Shown here in pieces: positions 31,349-40,772 of a stretch of DNA of 64,000 bases; positions within the stretch are counted from its first letter, which is position 1, and every line of letters begins with the position of its first letter. The notes beneath the pieces are model-generated. The model was not told the origin of the DNA. It worked only from the letters and a program-made list of their open reading frames with translations, and did no database searches. Source of the DNA: Phialophora verrucosa (lineage: Eukaryota > Ascomycota > Eurotiomycetes > Chaetothyriales > Herpotrichiellaceae); contig MSED01000003.1 of assembly GCA_002099365.1 (NCBI GenBank), forward strand, positions 3,596,001 through 3,660,000. The letters are read 5' to 3'. Position numbers and translations under genes: made by a program.

Positions 31349-32347
31349 TCATATCGCTGTCCCTCTCTCGAAACTCTCCCGGATATCCCTCGTATACCGA
31401 TCATAAAACCTCGCCAACTTCAAGTTGAACTGTTTGTTCTTATCGTTGATATAAGTCACGTCGCCTTCATCCGCTTCTCGGCCCCTGTCCCTTCGCTTCT
31501 TGAATCTCGCTTCTTCGGCCTTCTTGAGGTCTGCGACTAATCTGTCGACATTTTCTCGTTTGGGCTTCTGTTCGATAAAGCCGAGGCTGTCTTGGGACGA
31601 GTAGAATTTTCCGTCCTTGTCGATGGCAACCAATTCGCCGTTATCCATCTCGACAATCTCCAGGCCGCCTGTGCGGGCTGCATTTTCAATGATCTCGGCT
31701 TTCTGACGGTCGTAGTCTTCGCGATTCTTGCCCCCGTCTTTCAGTGCTTGTTTCTCCAACTCCCGGATTTGGCGATCGTACATCTTGCCTGCCTCGACGC
31801 TGTAATCCTGGAACGCATTATTCTCTCTCGCATGCTTTTTGGCGGCAACGCGTTCGTCCCATTTTTCTGACTCTTCGATGGTATAGTCCCACGCGCGTTT
31901 GCGCTCGAATGCTCCCGTGCCCTCGGTTTCTTCGGTGTCAGCTTTCAGCAAGTTGTGTTGTGCAATTGCGCTGCGACGGGAGAGGTTGGCGAGGAGGGTA
32001 GGATCCATCGCTGCACGAGTGGCTTCTGCCTTCGCTTCTGCTAGATTGGACTTTGCGGATTGGGAGGCCCGAGATTTCAGGGCCGCGAAGCGGGCGAGGC
32101 GGTCTGATGTCGGTATCGGTGTGGAAGAGGTTGGGTTGGCAGCGCCACCGGAGCCTGTTTCTGGGGGGGTTGATGTCGATTTTGCGACATTGGCAGGGTC
32201 CTGGGCTTCGATTGCAGATGATATTGCTTGGGGAGCATCTTTGTCCTCTGGTTTTGCGTAGGGTTGCGGTGTTGTTTCCGTGCCGATTAGACTTTCTCGT
32301 TGTTCTTCGGGGTTGGTACTCAGCTTGCGACGCTTTGCTGGAGGCAT
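31349..32347 (-). CDS. SYF2: Pre-mRNA-splicing factor Syf2
   Basis: This single-exon gene encodes 332 aa. Syf2 is a component of the NineTeen (Prp19/CWC) complex that joins the spliceosome around its catalytic steps. The first ~100 residues are disordered, with a basic start (MPPAKRRK, a likely nuclear signal). The SYF2 domain occupies about residues 155-332: KRAWDYTIEESEKWDERVAAK, AFQDYSVEAGKMYDRQ, DYDRQKAEIIE, KPKRENVDRLVADL and the C-terminal INDKNKQFNLKLARFYDRYT. I chose the Met at 32347 because homologues begin with the basic motif. An in-frame Met at 32389 adds 14 residues that look like leader sequence. Confidence 0.93.
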   Translation of the reverse strand: MPPAKRRKLSTNPEEQRESLIGTETTPQPYAKPEDKDAPQAISSAIEAQDPANVAKSTSTPPETGSGGAANPTSSTPIPTSDRLARFAALKSRASQSAKSNLAEAKAEATRAAMDPTLLANLSRRSAIAQHNLLKADTEETEGTGAFERKRAWDYTIEESEKWDERVAAKKHARENNAFQDYSVEAGKMYDRQIRELEKQALKDGGKNREDYDRQKAEIIENAARTGGLEIVEMDNGELVAIDKDGKFYSSQDSLGFIEQKPKRENVDRLVADLKKAEEARFKKRRDRGREADEGDVTYINDKNKQFNLKLARFYDRYTRDIRESFERGTAI

Positions 32348-32633
32348 GTTGTAGAATGATAGTACCGAAACAGAGAGGGCGCCAACCAATATAGGGTCAA
32401 GATCTATTCAGCCACGTACGGAGAAGAATGTCTTCGTCAAGGCTGAAAAGAACGAGGTCGGGCAATATCCTCGCCGCACCTTCCTTCCGCGGGGCGTATT
32501 CGCGATGACGCAGTTGACTCTCCGCGCTCTTCCAAAAAGTACAAAACCGCTCCTGCAGTGGTGTGAGGTTGAAGTGATGTCGGAGTGAGTTGCTGAAGAG
32601 GCAGAAAGCAAAGCTGAGCTACAACAAGCTGCC
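32348..32633. promoter_or_regulatory. Divergent SYF2/COQ11 promoter
   Basis: This 286-bp shared upstream region contains one CCAAT box at 32386-32390. The genes on either side serve splicing and ubiquinone synthesis. Confidence 0.4.
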
Positions 32634-33561
32634 ATGGCTCAGGCAGTCAGGAAGAAGTTGGTGGTAGCTGGTGGGAATGGGTTTCTGGGATCACGGATAT
32701 GCAAGTCGGCGGTTGCTCGAGGCTGGGAAGTCACATCCATAAGGTACTTTGACCCGTTAACCCCCCTCTTAGCATGTGTTGATTGAATGAAGTCGTTCTG
32801 GCGAACCGACATGGTCGTCGGTCACATCTGAACCAACGAAGCCACCGTGGTCGGAGGGCGTCACCTGGGCGAAGGGCGACATCCTAAAACCCACTACATA
32901 TGCGGGTTACCTCAAGGAAGCAGACGCCGTCGTCCACACCATGGGCATCCTCCTCGAAGCGGACTATAAAGGCGTGTTATCAGGGAAAGAGTCCGTCCTC
33001 TCGGGCCTTTCTCGAGCATTCAGCTCCAGCAAGGCTGGCAGTTCGAAGAATCCACTCGATCGCCAACCAGCCGAGAGGCTGGAGAAGGGAGAGAAAGATG
33101 GACAGATAACGTATGAGTTGATGAACCGAGACTCGGCCATAGCGTTAGCTCAAGAAGCAGAAAGAGAAGGTGCAAAGACCTTTGTTTATATTTCGGCCGC
33201 AGCGGGAGCACCAGTTCTGCCAAAGAGGTACATCACAACCAAGAGAGAAGCGGAGAGTACGATAGCAAGCCAGATGGTCAAGCTGCGGAACATTTTTGTC
33301 AGGCCTGGTTTCTTGTATGATAATAGTCGGAAGTTTACATTGCCGATCGCGGCGTCGGGGATGTTAGGGAGTACCGTCAATAGTCTGGTTGGTGGGAGTT
33401 TGACAGGTCTGTTTGGTGCAGCGGTTGAGAAGCCCTTGAAAGCGGACTTGGTTGCAGATGCCGTGGTTGAGGCCATTGCTGATGACGAGACCAAGGGTGT
33501 CATCGACACGAAGATGATTGAGGCCCTGGCTGCGAGAGCCTGGCGCAGGACAATGCTGTAG
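32634..33561 (+). CDS. COQ11: Coq11-type mitochondrial NAD(P)-binding protein
   Basis: This is an atypical short-chain dehydrogenase (NDUFA9/epimerase-like) of 292 aa in two exons: 32634-32743 and 32793-33561. The 49-nt intron (GTACTT...AAG) splits an Arg/Ser codon region and restores SISRSGEP, the conserved end of the Rossmann beta-2 segment. The nucleotide-binding motif is VVAGGNGFLGSRIC at about residues 11-24. Later come VTWAKGDILKP, ADAVVHTMGILLE, FVYISAAAG and the YITTKREAE segment with the Tyr-x-x-x-Lys-like arrangement shifted, as in the yeast protein (YLR290C). In yeast it belongs to the CoQ synthome on the matrix face of the inner membrane. The 3' end is only 100 bp from the convergent DUF7708 gene. 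Confidence 0.85.
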
Positions 33562-33660
33562 GAAACGATTTCCTATTTTCTGTACAACACTACTCGAGCT
33601 TGAGTATCTCCTTCAACAGCAGAGAGGCGTAAGAGGGGTAAAGGCTGGTCAACTCTCAAA

Positions 33661-35611
33661 TCAATTCGTATATTTTGTGTCATCAACAGCTCCGTCGGCC
33701 ACGTCGATCTCGTAGTAAACTTTCTCAAGCGCATCTGCTCTCGCAGCAGCACCCAAGATATCGACATAGCCATCAGTGGTGAAGCAGACCTTTGTCAGTG
33801 TCTTCGCGTCTTCGTGGTTACCATCGATGGTGCAAAGACAGTAGATGACCTGCTGTAAGAGGCGGGTGTGCGCCCGGTCCGAGCGGTCTTCCAGAATCTG
33901 AAGACAGTCGAAGACGCAGATGACGAACTTCGGCAAGAGGCTGCGGAGGTCGCGGACGAGGTCTAGCTTTTCGGAGATCGAACCTACACCCTTGTCAACG
34001 AGCCTGAGTCGAGCTGGACTCAGGTTTAATCCTGTGGTGAACTGGGAAGGCAGTTGAGCCACCATTTGGACAATTAGCGAGGATACCATTTCCGCCAGAG
34101 CCTCAGTAAGCAAGCCTGCGCCATTTCTGTCGTCTGCAATAGCGCAAAAGTATGAAATGAGCGGAATGTTATGTCGTTTCGCCAAAGCCACAAGAGAGAT
34201 CGCTGTTAAGGTGTTCTGAGAGGGCCTGGTCGTGTCGCGTGGTCCCTGGATCCAAAGTCGGTCCGCTTCGTCGCTCTTCGTCCATGATTGCAGACGATTG
34301 GCGACTGTGGCATCGACGAGAACTTGTGAGGTATCATATAGAATTCCACCGAGCGCATCATCTTGGGGTTTCGGGACATTCTTGCACGAGGATATCGCTT
34401 TCTCCAGATCTTCCCGTGTGTGGAAGTCCGTCGGGGCTAGGTCCCCAGGGTCAGAATCGGTGTCAGGAACGTCTTCGATAGCTAGGACGTCCGTGACCGG
34501 TCCAGACACTTGTGGTACACGCGGATGGGCGATTGGCTTGAAATTCAATCCTTCCAGGAAGCGCTGGCTCTTGCTTCCTAGATCCAATGCAAGCGCTTTG
34601 AGTTCTGCCATGTGGTCTGTATTGCTTTGAGTCAATTTGAGCTGGTCGTCATACATGGCGCGAATTCGCCTCTGCGTCTCGAGATTGGCCTCGCGGTCCA
34701 GTCGCGCAGCAATGGCATCCATCTGGACCCTCTTCGATCCCAACAAACGGTCGAATGAGTTTTTGTTGAAGCTGCTGACAAACCGCTGCCATCCTGAGGA
34801 AGACCATTCGACAAAGACGTCGGTCAGGAATTCGAAGATGACTACGTATAAGTCCTTGACGTAGCTTTGCATGGCAGGGTTGTCACCGTGTACGCCGAGC
34901 TGTTTGTTCCAGAACACCAGATCGTCTGACAGCTGCTTGATTCCATCTGCAACACCCTCTGCAAGTCTCTCATGATTGATGGTCGCCTCATCTTCGATTA
35001 GACAGCGACACAACATCCGCGGGACTCACTTACCTGTGCAATTGCAGACAACGAACCGGTAAGCAGACAGATATACTTATCGTCGTTCGGGATGACAGCC
35101 ATGAGCTGACTGTGCTCTTCACAGCTCGAACACAGTCTCGCGAAGATCCTCTTGAGTCTACCACGTCTAGTCCCCGCGCGTTTGTCTTGCCACGTCGCCG
35201 AGGCATTCTGGACCGTTTCAAAGAGCAGCTTAATACTGGGAGGTTGGTCTCGTAGGTCCCGGCGTTGGTTGGGAGGAAGCTGCTGTTGAAAACGGTCCCA
35301 CGCTTGAAAGAGTGCTCGACTCTTGTCTAGCAGCTGCACTTCTTCATCTGGCACCGCCCTGGGTAGGGTAAGCAAGTGTTCAAAGTAGGCGGACGCTCTA
35401 GGCTGTACATCTGCGCAAGCTGGCGCCCATCACGGACAAGCCATTGCCATTCATTCTTGAGGGTGATCAATGTTTGCTCCTGTTCTCTATCATAGCTGAC
35501 TTTGGCTGCGAGTCCGCGGACAAGAGAGTCTTTGGGGGCGTCTAAAGCTAACTGGTCACTGAAAGTCCTCACCAGTTTCGTGCTTGGTCCAGGATCTTCG
35601 CTCAATTGCAT
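33661..35611 (-). CDS. DUF7708 protein with degenerate NACHT/NTPase-like region (three exons)
   Basis: The predicted protein is 617 aa from exons 35611-35409, 35358-35034 and 34986-33661 (introns of 50 and 47 nt, GTACAG...CCAG and GTAAGT...GAG). The N-terminal half holds SLSAIAQ joined to ATINHERLAEGVADGIKQL, the DUF7708 type of helical region found in front of NACHT domains in fungal NLR-like proteins. After a coiled stretch (about 270-330) and an acidic linker, the segment around residue 420 reads LWIQGPRDTTRPS, then LTAISLVALAKRHNIPLISYFCA. It sits where a P-loop would be but lacks the GxxxxGK[ST] residues. No C-terminal repeats follow. The role is unknown; a relation to heterokaryon-incompatibility or immune-type proteins is inference. 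It is divergent from the AAA ATPase gene at 36174. Confidence 0.7.
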
Positions 35612-36173
35612 CTGGCAAGTCATTCAATCACGCATACAAAATCTACCGGGCATCTCGGAGGTTCACTGTCTCGAATCCTGACACGGCGGAGGCAAGGCTT
35701 TTCTTCTGAAGGCTTTTCTTCTGCAGGCCTAAGCAGGAGGGATGATGCCACCTGCCAGAGATTCATGCAGCCTTTTAGCATGAGCAGTTATCGGTGTGGG
35801 CAGATTTCGGCGGGCGTCGGTGGAGGCCACTCTGGGCGCAGGACGCCTTGCGAGCACACTTCTCCGCCGAATCAAAAGCCACAACCTGTGTGAAGAGAGA
35901 ATGATCGCGACATGGTCCCCTTTAGCGCCTGCGACGCAGGTGCACGAACCGAATGATGCGTACATATACGGGATGTGCTAACTAGTTACGCACACCGATT
36001 AACTGTGTAGCTGAAATGAAACGTGGCAGGCCTCACTGGAAAGCCTTAGGGGTACAAACCCCTTCCACCGAAATGGTCCAGTCGTCCTCGAGCTGCTTCC
36101 AACCTTGTAAGGTCAGAATTTCTACCTTCTGTCGCATTGCGTGCATCAGAACAATACCATCCATGGGTAGGAT
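35612..36173. promoter_or_regulatory. Shared upstream region of the DUF7708 and AAA ATPase genes
   Basis: This 562-bp region separates the two divergently transcribed genes. It includes a near-repeat of TTTTCTTCTG (35699-35721) and the string GGGGTACAAACCCC (36048-36061), which resembles a tRNA T-arm but has no matching tRNA body. Shared regulation of the pair is possible but not shown. Confidence 0.35.
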
Positions 36174-39100
36174 GTGAGCAAGGCAGTTTCACTCAACCAC
36201 CGCAGACCAGGCGGAAGCCGGAAGCCAGAAGCCAGCACGAAGGTTGCTCGGGTTCGTGGACCAAGGCTCGCGACTCCCAATTTGTTGAATCTACTAATCA
36301 TGCCTAAACATGTCGATAACATTACTGTCATGTATTCACTCGCCAAGGGAACGACGGGTGGTCTCTTGAATGGAGAGCCTAAATCCTCGAAGTCCGGTTC
36401 TGCGAGCCCACCAGCACCGTCAGAGGTTGTCCCAGCGGAGGACACGGACCCCGAGCCGAGTCAAATTGATGAACACCAAGCGTCGTTCGATACTGGCTAC
36501 GATGAGGGCCCTGAACTGGCTAGCCGCTCTAGAAGGCGGCGACATCTTTCAGGGTTCGATGAAGACTCTGACTCATCAGACTCGGACACGAGAGGTATCC
36601 GTTATATTCGCAGTGCGGCTCAAAATCTGAGACGGGCTATGAAGCATGAGCAGGAGTCTCGATTGTTAGAGGAGTGGTACCCCGACCCAGAGTCAATAAA
36701 AAGTGACCAGGGAGACCTGGTCGTTCCACAAATCCTGTGGAGAGTTGATGTATATCGCAAAGGTCTTGGAGGTCGGGACCATCCAACGGTTACGTTCAGG
36801 AATGACTGCCCATATGATCTTTCGCTCTGTCAGCAGCTTCCTACTGCCACGACACAACCTTCAGAAATACCGGACACCGAGCACAAAGACATCCCCCCGC
36901 CGACCCCCAACCAACCCGTCTTTGAACTGGAAACCAGAGTACTGGAGCAAGCTAAGGCGAAAGGGAGCAAACACCGAAGTCGGGCTGATGCTCGAGAATC
37001 GTTTGACCAACTGCAGATTGAAAAGTTGGCCAAGACGAGGATGATCATTCATTCGAAGGCCTTGAGCGATGCGTTGGCATCTCTCGTATCTTACTACCCT
37101 GCTCTTCCTCGGACTGAAACGCCGTCCCTCATTCCTGAACCCTACGACCTATTGATGCATCACTTTGATGCCATCGAAGACTTCGCGGAGGGTAAAGGAC
37201 CCGGAAGAGAGCCAAAAGAAGCCCTAGATATGGGCGTATCACCTACCCCCGAGCCATCGAAGATCGCAGTCGAGCACATGAAATTGTTGCACAACTTCTT
37301 GAAACCGCAGTACGATAATCGCATCAAACCCTGCCTGGACGGCTTGTCGCAGGCTGTACCTAAGATTGCTTTCGACATGCTATGGTACCTGTTCCGGCCC
37401 AGTGTCGACGTCTATGTGCAGTCCGATGATATGATTTCGGTCTGTGTGGTTCGCGAGGTCAAGAGCAACTTAGACCTGACACACTGGCTCTCTTCGACCA
37501 TGCCTTCATATTGGGAGGTGGACGCATGGCACTTGGTCACGAATGGGACCAAAATTGCTCGGGCAAAGGTGAATTACCAGATCCATTCGTACACAGGACT
37601 CCGAGACGTGACCTCGCTACCCCTTTGTCCCGTCTCTTATTGGGACACGGTCGATGGCGGAGCCAGGCGAGAGCAGATACTGCGACGAAGCGAGATGTAC
37701 GTTCGAGCCCTGAAGGCTGGGAACATGCTCGTGGGTTACGATGGACCTGATCTCGTTACACAGCGTCATGTAGGGCCCACAGCGATTCTCTTTTGGACAA
37801 TCACTTACTCGCTCACAGTACAAAGGCAAAGTCGTGATCGATGTGCGACGAGCTTTGACGTATGACACGGAGCGCACATTCACCAGTCCGGACTTCGGAA
37901 GCGTCGCTGACGACTATCCTCAGTTTGAAGGATACGATCACATTTACGTAAACGAATCAGAATATGCTGGTGGCAGGGATGAAGACCGTGAAAATCTGCG
38001 ACGGAACTTGTCAGGGGTTAAGTTATCAATAAGTCTCGAAGAGCTTGAACGTGAATACCACCCGGCTGAAGATGGCGATTCAGCTGCGAGTTTCCGTACC
38101 GCCGACCTCACTGAGCATCAGCTGCTACTGCTCTATCCCACAACATTCGCATTCGCGATAAGTTCCAAGCAGTGGAGTAAGTTAGCCTTGTCCACGAATG
38201 CATGCACCGCGACGTTGACAACCCGGACAGTGGCGGTCCGCGTCGACCGAATGCAGACCATAACATCCTCCAGCGAGAGTATCGAAAATCTGGTCATTGA
38301 CAAAGACGAGCTCAACACCATTCGGGCCCTGTCCAACCAACAGAGCAGCAAAATCGACAGTTGGTCGGCAGACTTCATTGCCGGCAAAGGCTCTGGACAA
38401 ATCATCCTCCTGCATGGTACGTATAGGCAGTCCACTTCACTATCGCCAACCACACAAGGCTGACCTGGCTTCAGGGCCTCCGGGAGTCGGGAAGACGTAT
38501 ACCGTTGGTATGTGGAACAGCACCAGCTTGCATTGGGCGTCCTGATACTTACAAAGCCCCAGAATCTATTGCTGAGTGGCTTCACCGTCCTCTCCTCGCA
38601 CTGACGGTCGCCGACATCGGGACTCGAGAGACAAAGATCGAGGCCGAGCTGCTCAAGTGGTTCGACCTTGCCGAAGCGTGGAACGCCGTGCTCCTAGTCG
38701 ACGAGGCGGACATCTTCCTCGAGCAGAGGAAAAACCGTGACCTGGCCCGCAATGGCCTCGTGTCAGGTACGTAATAAGCTCTACTGATCCGAGCTGGTCC
38801 TTGTCCCACCCCAGAATCCCATGCCTGACACTACTCCTGAGATTAGCATTCCTGCGAAGGATGGAGTACTTCAACGGCCTGCTCTTCCTCACCACCAACC
38901 GGGTCGGCCAGATCGACGATGCGTTCATCTCCCGCGTCCACGTGGCGATCAGCTATCCAACGCTGACGGCCGATATCCGGCGGAAGATCTGGAACGGCTT
39001 CTTCAAGAAACTGATCAAGGAACGCGCCGGGAAGATCAAAGTCGCCCTCAACGCCAAAAAGTGGGTCTTGGACAATGTGGAGAGCCAGGACGAGATGAAT

Positions 39101-39379
39101 GGCCGGGACATCCGCAATGCGCTCCAGACGGCCATCAGGCTGGCCGAGTTCGAGGCTGTCCAAGACCCGGACAACGATCCGAGCGAGTCGATCGTGGTCG
39201 AGGAGGCTCATTTCAGGCGTGTGCTGGACATGAGCAACAAGTTCCACAAGTATGTCAACAGCATTAGGCGAGAGGATGAGGCCAAGAGGGCAGGCCTCCG
39301 CGGAGACCGCAACGATTACGCAAAGGATGAAGATGAGGGCGCGGAATGGCACAAGGCTAAGAGCGTCCGCTTCTCCTAG
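36174..39379 (+). CDS. DUF7025/AAA+ ATPase, six exons with a P-loop microexon
   Basis: The predicted protein is 969 aa from exons 36174-37769, 37819-38176, 38231-38416, 38475-38507, 38563-38766 and 38847-39379. The N-terminus is acidic and disordered. A DUF7025-type region follows (SDALASLVSYYPALP, FDMLWYLFRPSVDVYV, YWEVDAWHLV, YKGKVVIDVRRAL). The AAA core has Walker A GPPGVGKT at residues 714-721, ESIAEWLHRPLLALTVADIG, Walker B LLVDEAD with Asp771/Glu772, sensor-1 LFLTTNRV and the second-region SRVHVAISY. The C-terminal lid contains MNGRDIRNALQTAIRLA. This family is common in filamentous fungi and poorly characterised, so the substrate is unknown. The 33-nt exon 4 encodes just the P-loop. 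Met43 at 36300 is an alternative start. Confidence 0.88.
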
Positions 39380-39804
39380 GTTCCATGACCCAGGCTTAGA
39401 ATGGGGGAAAGAGTCCCATCCTTTCCTGCTGTGCAAGATGGTCCTCGACCCGGTCCATCCGGAATGTGAAAATTGTGGTCGAATTTATTAGTATTGAGTA
39501 TACTAGAGACTAGCAGACCGCATGCGCCAGATCCCCCAGCGTCCAGGCATCTATGTCCCCGTCCTCTCCACCGGCTCGATCTTAGTGCAGTGGCCTTGAG
39601 TCACCGCAGTGGATCACCTCGAAACGATTTTATACTACAGCCCATCTCCTAGAACGCCCTGTACTGATTCCCATTGCCGCTATGCATTGCCACATCCAAG
39701 AGTGAGGATCGTAGAATTGACGTCAATCGGTCGAAAGTCGTGCACATCGCTGAAAATGTGGCACAGGAAAGGATTGGATTTTATACACGATGGAGAAGAA
39801 GAGT
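39380..39804. other. Convergent intergenic region
   Basis: This 425-bp interval lies between the 3' ends of the AAA ATPase and TIM23. I see no gene or clear element. Confidence 0.5.
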
Positions 39805-40605
39805 TCATAGGGCTGCGCCGGAGGGGGCGATGATGGTTTCCCTGGCTTCCGCGGGTTGTTCGCCAGATTCGAAGACCACTTTGCGGGTTACCTGAAGACA
39901 CTGGTCAGTACACAACAGCCTCGACCGGAGTAAAACTAGACTTACTGCCCACGCGCCTGCAATTGAAGCGACAATACAACTCGAAATCACCATGGGTTTG
40001 ACACCTCTCGTGCTTTTGAAAATGGCGCCACTGAAAGCGCCGGCCGCAATGCTGTTGGCGGTATCATGTTTGCCCCGATAGTATCCGATTGTTGAATTGA
40101 CACCATTGTATACCATGGCTACCACGCCGGCCGAATTACCAAGGAAAGGGCCTCGTCGGGTAACGCTGTTCAGGACGCTGTTCAAGCGTAGCTTCGGAGG
40201 CGCGGAGGCTGGCGTACGATTCAGTCCTTCAATCAGACCCCATGTTCCTCCAGTCAATAGCGCTGTGAGGTAGACAGTTCCGGTGCCGTAACATAAATCG
40301 TCGGACCAGCCGCGCGAGGGTAGTATTGATCTGCCACCGGGCAAGTCTGATAGTGCCGCATCGTCGAGGGAAAGGTAATCAAGCGTTTGCTGGTTCAGTC
40401 CAGCAAGAGGATGTAACTTGGAGGCATCGGGTAAGGAGGCGCTACCGAGGAATGACGATGTGTCTGTTGCGACTGTGGGATCGAAGTGTGTGGGTGTGAA
40501 TGATGTGGGCGCTGTTGGTGACGAAGGTGCCGATTGAGCGTGGCTCGAGGCTTCCGGCTGCTGCCTCGACGACTTCCTCCCCGAAAAGGCGTCCCACACC
40601 GACAT
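39805..40605 (-). CDS. TIM23: Mitochondrial import translocase subunit Tim23
   Basis: This is the channel-forming subunit of the presequence translocase in the mitochondrial inner membrane, 248 aa from exons 40605-39946 and 39891-39805 (54-nt intron, GTAAGT...TTCAG). A hydrophilic intermembrane-space N-terminus (about residues 1-95) precedes the Tim17/22/23 domain: YGTGTVYLTALLTGGTWGLIEG, FLGNSAGVVAMVYNGVNSTI and TANSIAAGAFSGAIFKSTRG, then a last helix with SIAGAWAV that is completed by the second exon (VTRKVVFE). The start at 40605 gives MSVWDAFSGRK, as expected. An upstream in-frame Met (40635) adds ten unlikely residues. The C-terminus is short and soluble, and nothing is missing. Divergent with TRM732. 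Confidence 0.93.
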   Translation of the reverse strand: MSVWDAFSGRKSSRQQPEASSHAQSAPSSPTAPTSFTPTHFDPTVATDTSSFLGSASLPDASKLHPLAGLNQQTLDYLSLDDAALSDLPGGRSILPSRGWSDDLCYGTGTVYLTALLTGGTWGLIEGLNRTPASAPPKLRLNSVLNSVTRRGPFLGNSAGVVAMVYNGVNSTIGYYRGKHDTANSIAAGAFSGAIFKSTRGVKPMVISSCIVASIAGAWAVSLVLLRSRLLCTDQCLQVTRKVVFESGEQPAEARETIIAPSGAAL

Positions 40606-40772
40606 ATCGCGCTGTAGCGAAGGAAAGCAGAACACAGAGGAGGTCGATTAGATGGGCGGGAAGCGGCGAGAGAACCACGATTGAAAGCGCAGGTGAGGAG
40701 TGAAAGGCCAGATGGAATCTCGAATCGCCCGGAAGAAAAATGTTCGATGCGGACCAGCCGATGTGAGGCCAT

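Noticed and set aside
36028..36075. GGGGTACAAACCCC followed by TTCCACC, resembling a tRNA 3' half
   Set aside because: The loop lacks the TTC consensus and no complementary 5' acceptor sequence is found upstream.
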